Program-made: the position numbers and the translations under genes
Part shown: in pieces, positions 62,033 to 64,000 of the stretch
Layout of the letters: each line of letters begins with the position of its first letter
Numbering within the stretch: position 1 is the first letter of the stretch
The notes under the pieces: model-generated
Database searches by the model: none
Seen by the model: the letters and a program-made list of their open reading frames with translations, nothing else
What the model was told of the DNA's origin: nothing
Assembly (NCBI RefSeq): GCF_000524195.1
Contig: NW_020170575.1
Location: 42,573 to 106,572, forward strand
DNA length: 64,000 nucleotides
Source: Echinococcus granulosus
Taxonomy: Eukaryota > Platyhelminthes > Cestoda > Cyclophyllidea > Taeniidae
Direction of reading: 5' to 3'

Positions 62033-64000
62033 AAGAGCAAGTTTTGATTATTTACTTTGGTTTATTCTTAAAATACAAATAAAAAGTTTAGTTTTTGGAC
62101 TTTTCACAGATAATAACTTCAAATTTCTCCTAGAATAGCGAAAATCTGCTAACATTTGCAAGTCTACAGCAACACAAATCACACCCTTACCCCAAAAGCC
62201 CTCTAATTAATGTTAAAATAGAGCTATTTGCAGAATTGATTTTCAAAATACGTAAGAGGACAAAGGGATAAATTAAAACTACTAAAAAATGCCTGAAAAC
62301 ATCATATTCTTACTAATTGAGCGTTAAATGTAAGATGCACAAATAAGTTCCTGTAAAACACAAAAAGTTAAACGGTGGAAGAAAACTTCTTGAATTGCTT
62401 TATTTATTGAAAATTGAGCACCATGATCTGTTAATCTTTTCTAACGAGATACTAACCAGGCGCATAATTGTAAAAGGCTTGCTTCTGGATGCAAACATCC
62501 TGGCTCTGCCCACCTCCCGTTCTCTCTTCCCCCTTCCATTCCCAACGCTCTTCTATCACTTCCTCCTCCATCTCCCATTGATCTCTTCTCTCCTCTGCTC
62601 TCTTCTGCTCTATTTTACTTTATTCTTCTCCGTTCTACTTGGCATGGGATAATATGACTATCTAATGCCAATGCCAGGAAGTGGGATGCACTACTTAAGG
62701 AAGTATGAGAAAGTTACTTCGAATGAAGACGAAAATGGGGATGAGGAAGGCAAGCATGTAATTTCTCTCATCCCGACTAAAGTCAAAATCTTCTAAGGGG
62801 TAAGTTTCTCGGTGGGTGAAGTGCGATATGTTAAATTGCGTTGCGATTGGCTGCGCCGCATAGGGTTACAGGTCCTGGTACCGGGCTGCATTACCTTGTT
62901 GCAGTAAAAAGAGGATCGTCCTCTAACTATTTCAATAGTCCTGACTGTTCCTTAAGATCATGAAGAAGGAATATTGTTAATGCATTGAAACAATACTGAC
63001 TCGAATCGAGAAGATGGATCTCAACCTCAATTGATGTTTGGCCTTCGGGAAGCAAATAATTCCTAATAGAGGAATGAGTCGCTATTCTACAAGCATACGG
63101 GAAAGGGGACGCATGCTTGCGGATATCATTAAGTGCTGTGTGTCCTAGATGTGTGGGGTGGTCAGTGAGTCAATAAATTACTCAGGAGCATCCAATGCCA
63201 TGTTCTTTCACTTAACCATTTCTCATCGCAAGTAAATCTGGTGGTCATTATTAGTGCAAAGTGAACTACACACTTTTGTAAAGTACGTAAAAAATGGCTG
63301 CCATCTTTTAAAACGAACCAGGTAGTCGAGATTTGTTGACTTATTTTCCATCACGACTTTTGTAGTTGACGTGATTGATACCCAAACCAGCCGTTGCATG
63401 CCACTAGAGACACGTATTTTTCAGAATGAAGGACAGTGAGTCTTCCAGAGTGTAAAACATCTCTTGGAGACTCATCACTAGAACAAAATGAGCCATTGAA
63501 ATCGGAGTACAAAGCACCACATGTGATCAAATGGTCTATGTGAATCAACTAATCTTGGTTAGTTCAATATTACCGTACAACTAGATTTGACATGAACCTT
63601 CCGTATCTTTGTAAATTGGTTAAATCAGCCTCACAAAGCAGACAGGCTCGTGCTCTGCTTTTCAAGTTCAGCTAGAATAGTGTGAAAGTTTTGAATTAAC
63701 GAAAAGGCAGAAAACACAGTAAAGAATGAGGTGAAGTAAGACCCACATCTATATGTTTAAAAAGTCTCTAAAAGCCATTGAATCATTTCAGGCACATCCG
63801 CTTTAAACGACAAGTAAAAACAGTGAAAGTTTTTAAGTTGTGTCGCACAAGATCACATTAAATTACAACGGAATTTCCTTTTATTTTTCACTTCACTTTA
63901 GAGTCTGAATTAGGTATTACTATCACCATTTAATATTATCATTCAAAAAACCAATGCAAACAAATTGCAGTTTTAATTTATTGTGACTATTTGTTGGGTC

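Larger units (their letters stand above)
58517..64000. repeat. 5484-bp direct duplication, unit 2
   Basis: Second copy, head to tail with the first with no bases between. It ends ATTTGTTGGGTC on the last base of the window, the same sequence that ends unit 1 at 58516. Whether more units follow cannot be seen. Confidence 0.97.

Noticed and set aside
1..64000. tRNA, rRNA, spliced-leader RNA genes or CRISPR arrays
   Set aside because: I scanned by eye for tRNA T-loop words and for the tapeworm spliced-leader sequence and saw none; this is not an exhaustive search.

Overview
The window is nuclear DNA of an animal. Genes are split by GT-AG introns from about 60 bp to almost 5 kb, there are no operons of bacterial type, and every recognised product belongs to a metazoan family (ZMYM/QRICH1, UQCC2, TMEM68, SLC35E, ATP9). 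Divergent proteins, a mixture of 63-100 bp and multi-kb introns, and splice-acceptor AGs placed just before start codons suggest a flatworm, perhaps a tapeworm with a fairly large genome. This is inference; no marker here settles the phylum.

Layout. 1-2.3 kb (+): the 3' end of a ZMYM/QRICH1-like nuclear protein, six exons, 5' end outside the window. 3.0-3.5 kb (-): a UQCC2-like complex III assembly factor. 4.4-14.4 kb (-): a complete eight-exon TMEM68 acyltransferase. 14.4-22.0 kb: no recognisable gene, two copies of a ~195 bp LTR-like repeat. 22.0-24.1 kb (-): a four-exon SLC35E/triose-phosphate-transporter-family membrane protein. 24.1-26.6 kb: divergent intergenic region with three more repeat copies. 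26.6-43.9 kb (+): a complete thirteen-exon ATP9/Neo1-type P4-ATPase, 1108 residues; all splice phases close. 45.6-47.6 kb: mobile debris (decayed Ty3/gypsy RNase H-integrase, another LTR-like copy) and a puzzling unassigned set of minus-strand exons. 47.6-52.8 kb: no gene seen. 52.803-52.902 kb: a 100-N assembly gap.

53.033-64.000 kb: two head-to-tail copies of a 5484-bp unit, the second ending exactly on the last base of the window. Each unit holds a minus-strand gene for a secreted, very acidic protein with prohormone-like cleavage sites and a single Cys-x6-Cys loop, and, about 1 kb away and divergent, a probable small plus-strand gene with a TATA box, a terminal exon and a polyadenylation signal. 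The secreted protein is not recognised and is the most interesting item. The exact unit boundaries and nearby gap mean the duplication may be either very recent or an assembly artefact.

The plus strand is A-rich from about 5 to 24 kb and T-rich from about 25.6 to 44 kb. The sign changes between the divergent SLC35E and ATP9 genes, as expected if sense-strand introns are T-rich, and it also hints that the 'empty' 14.4-22.0 kb interval is transcribed on the minus strand.
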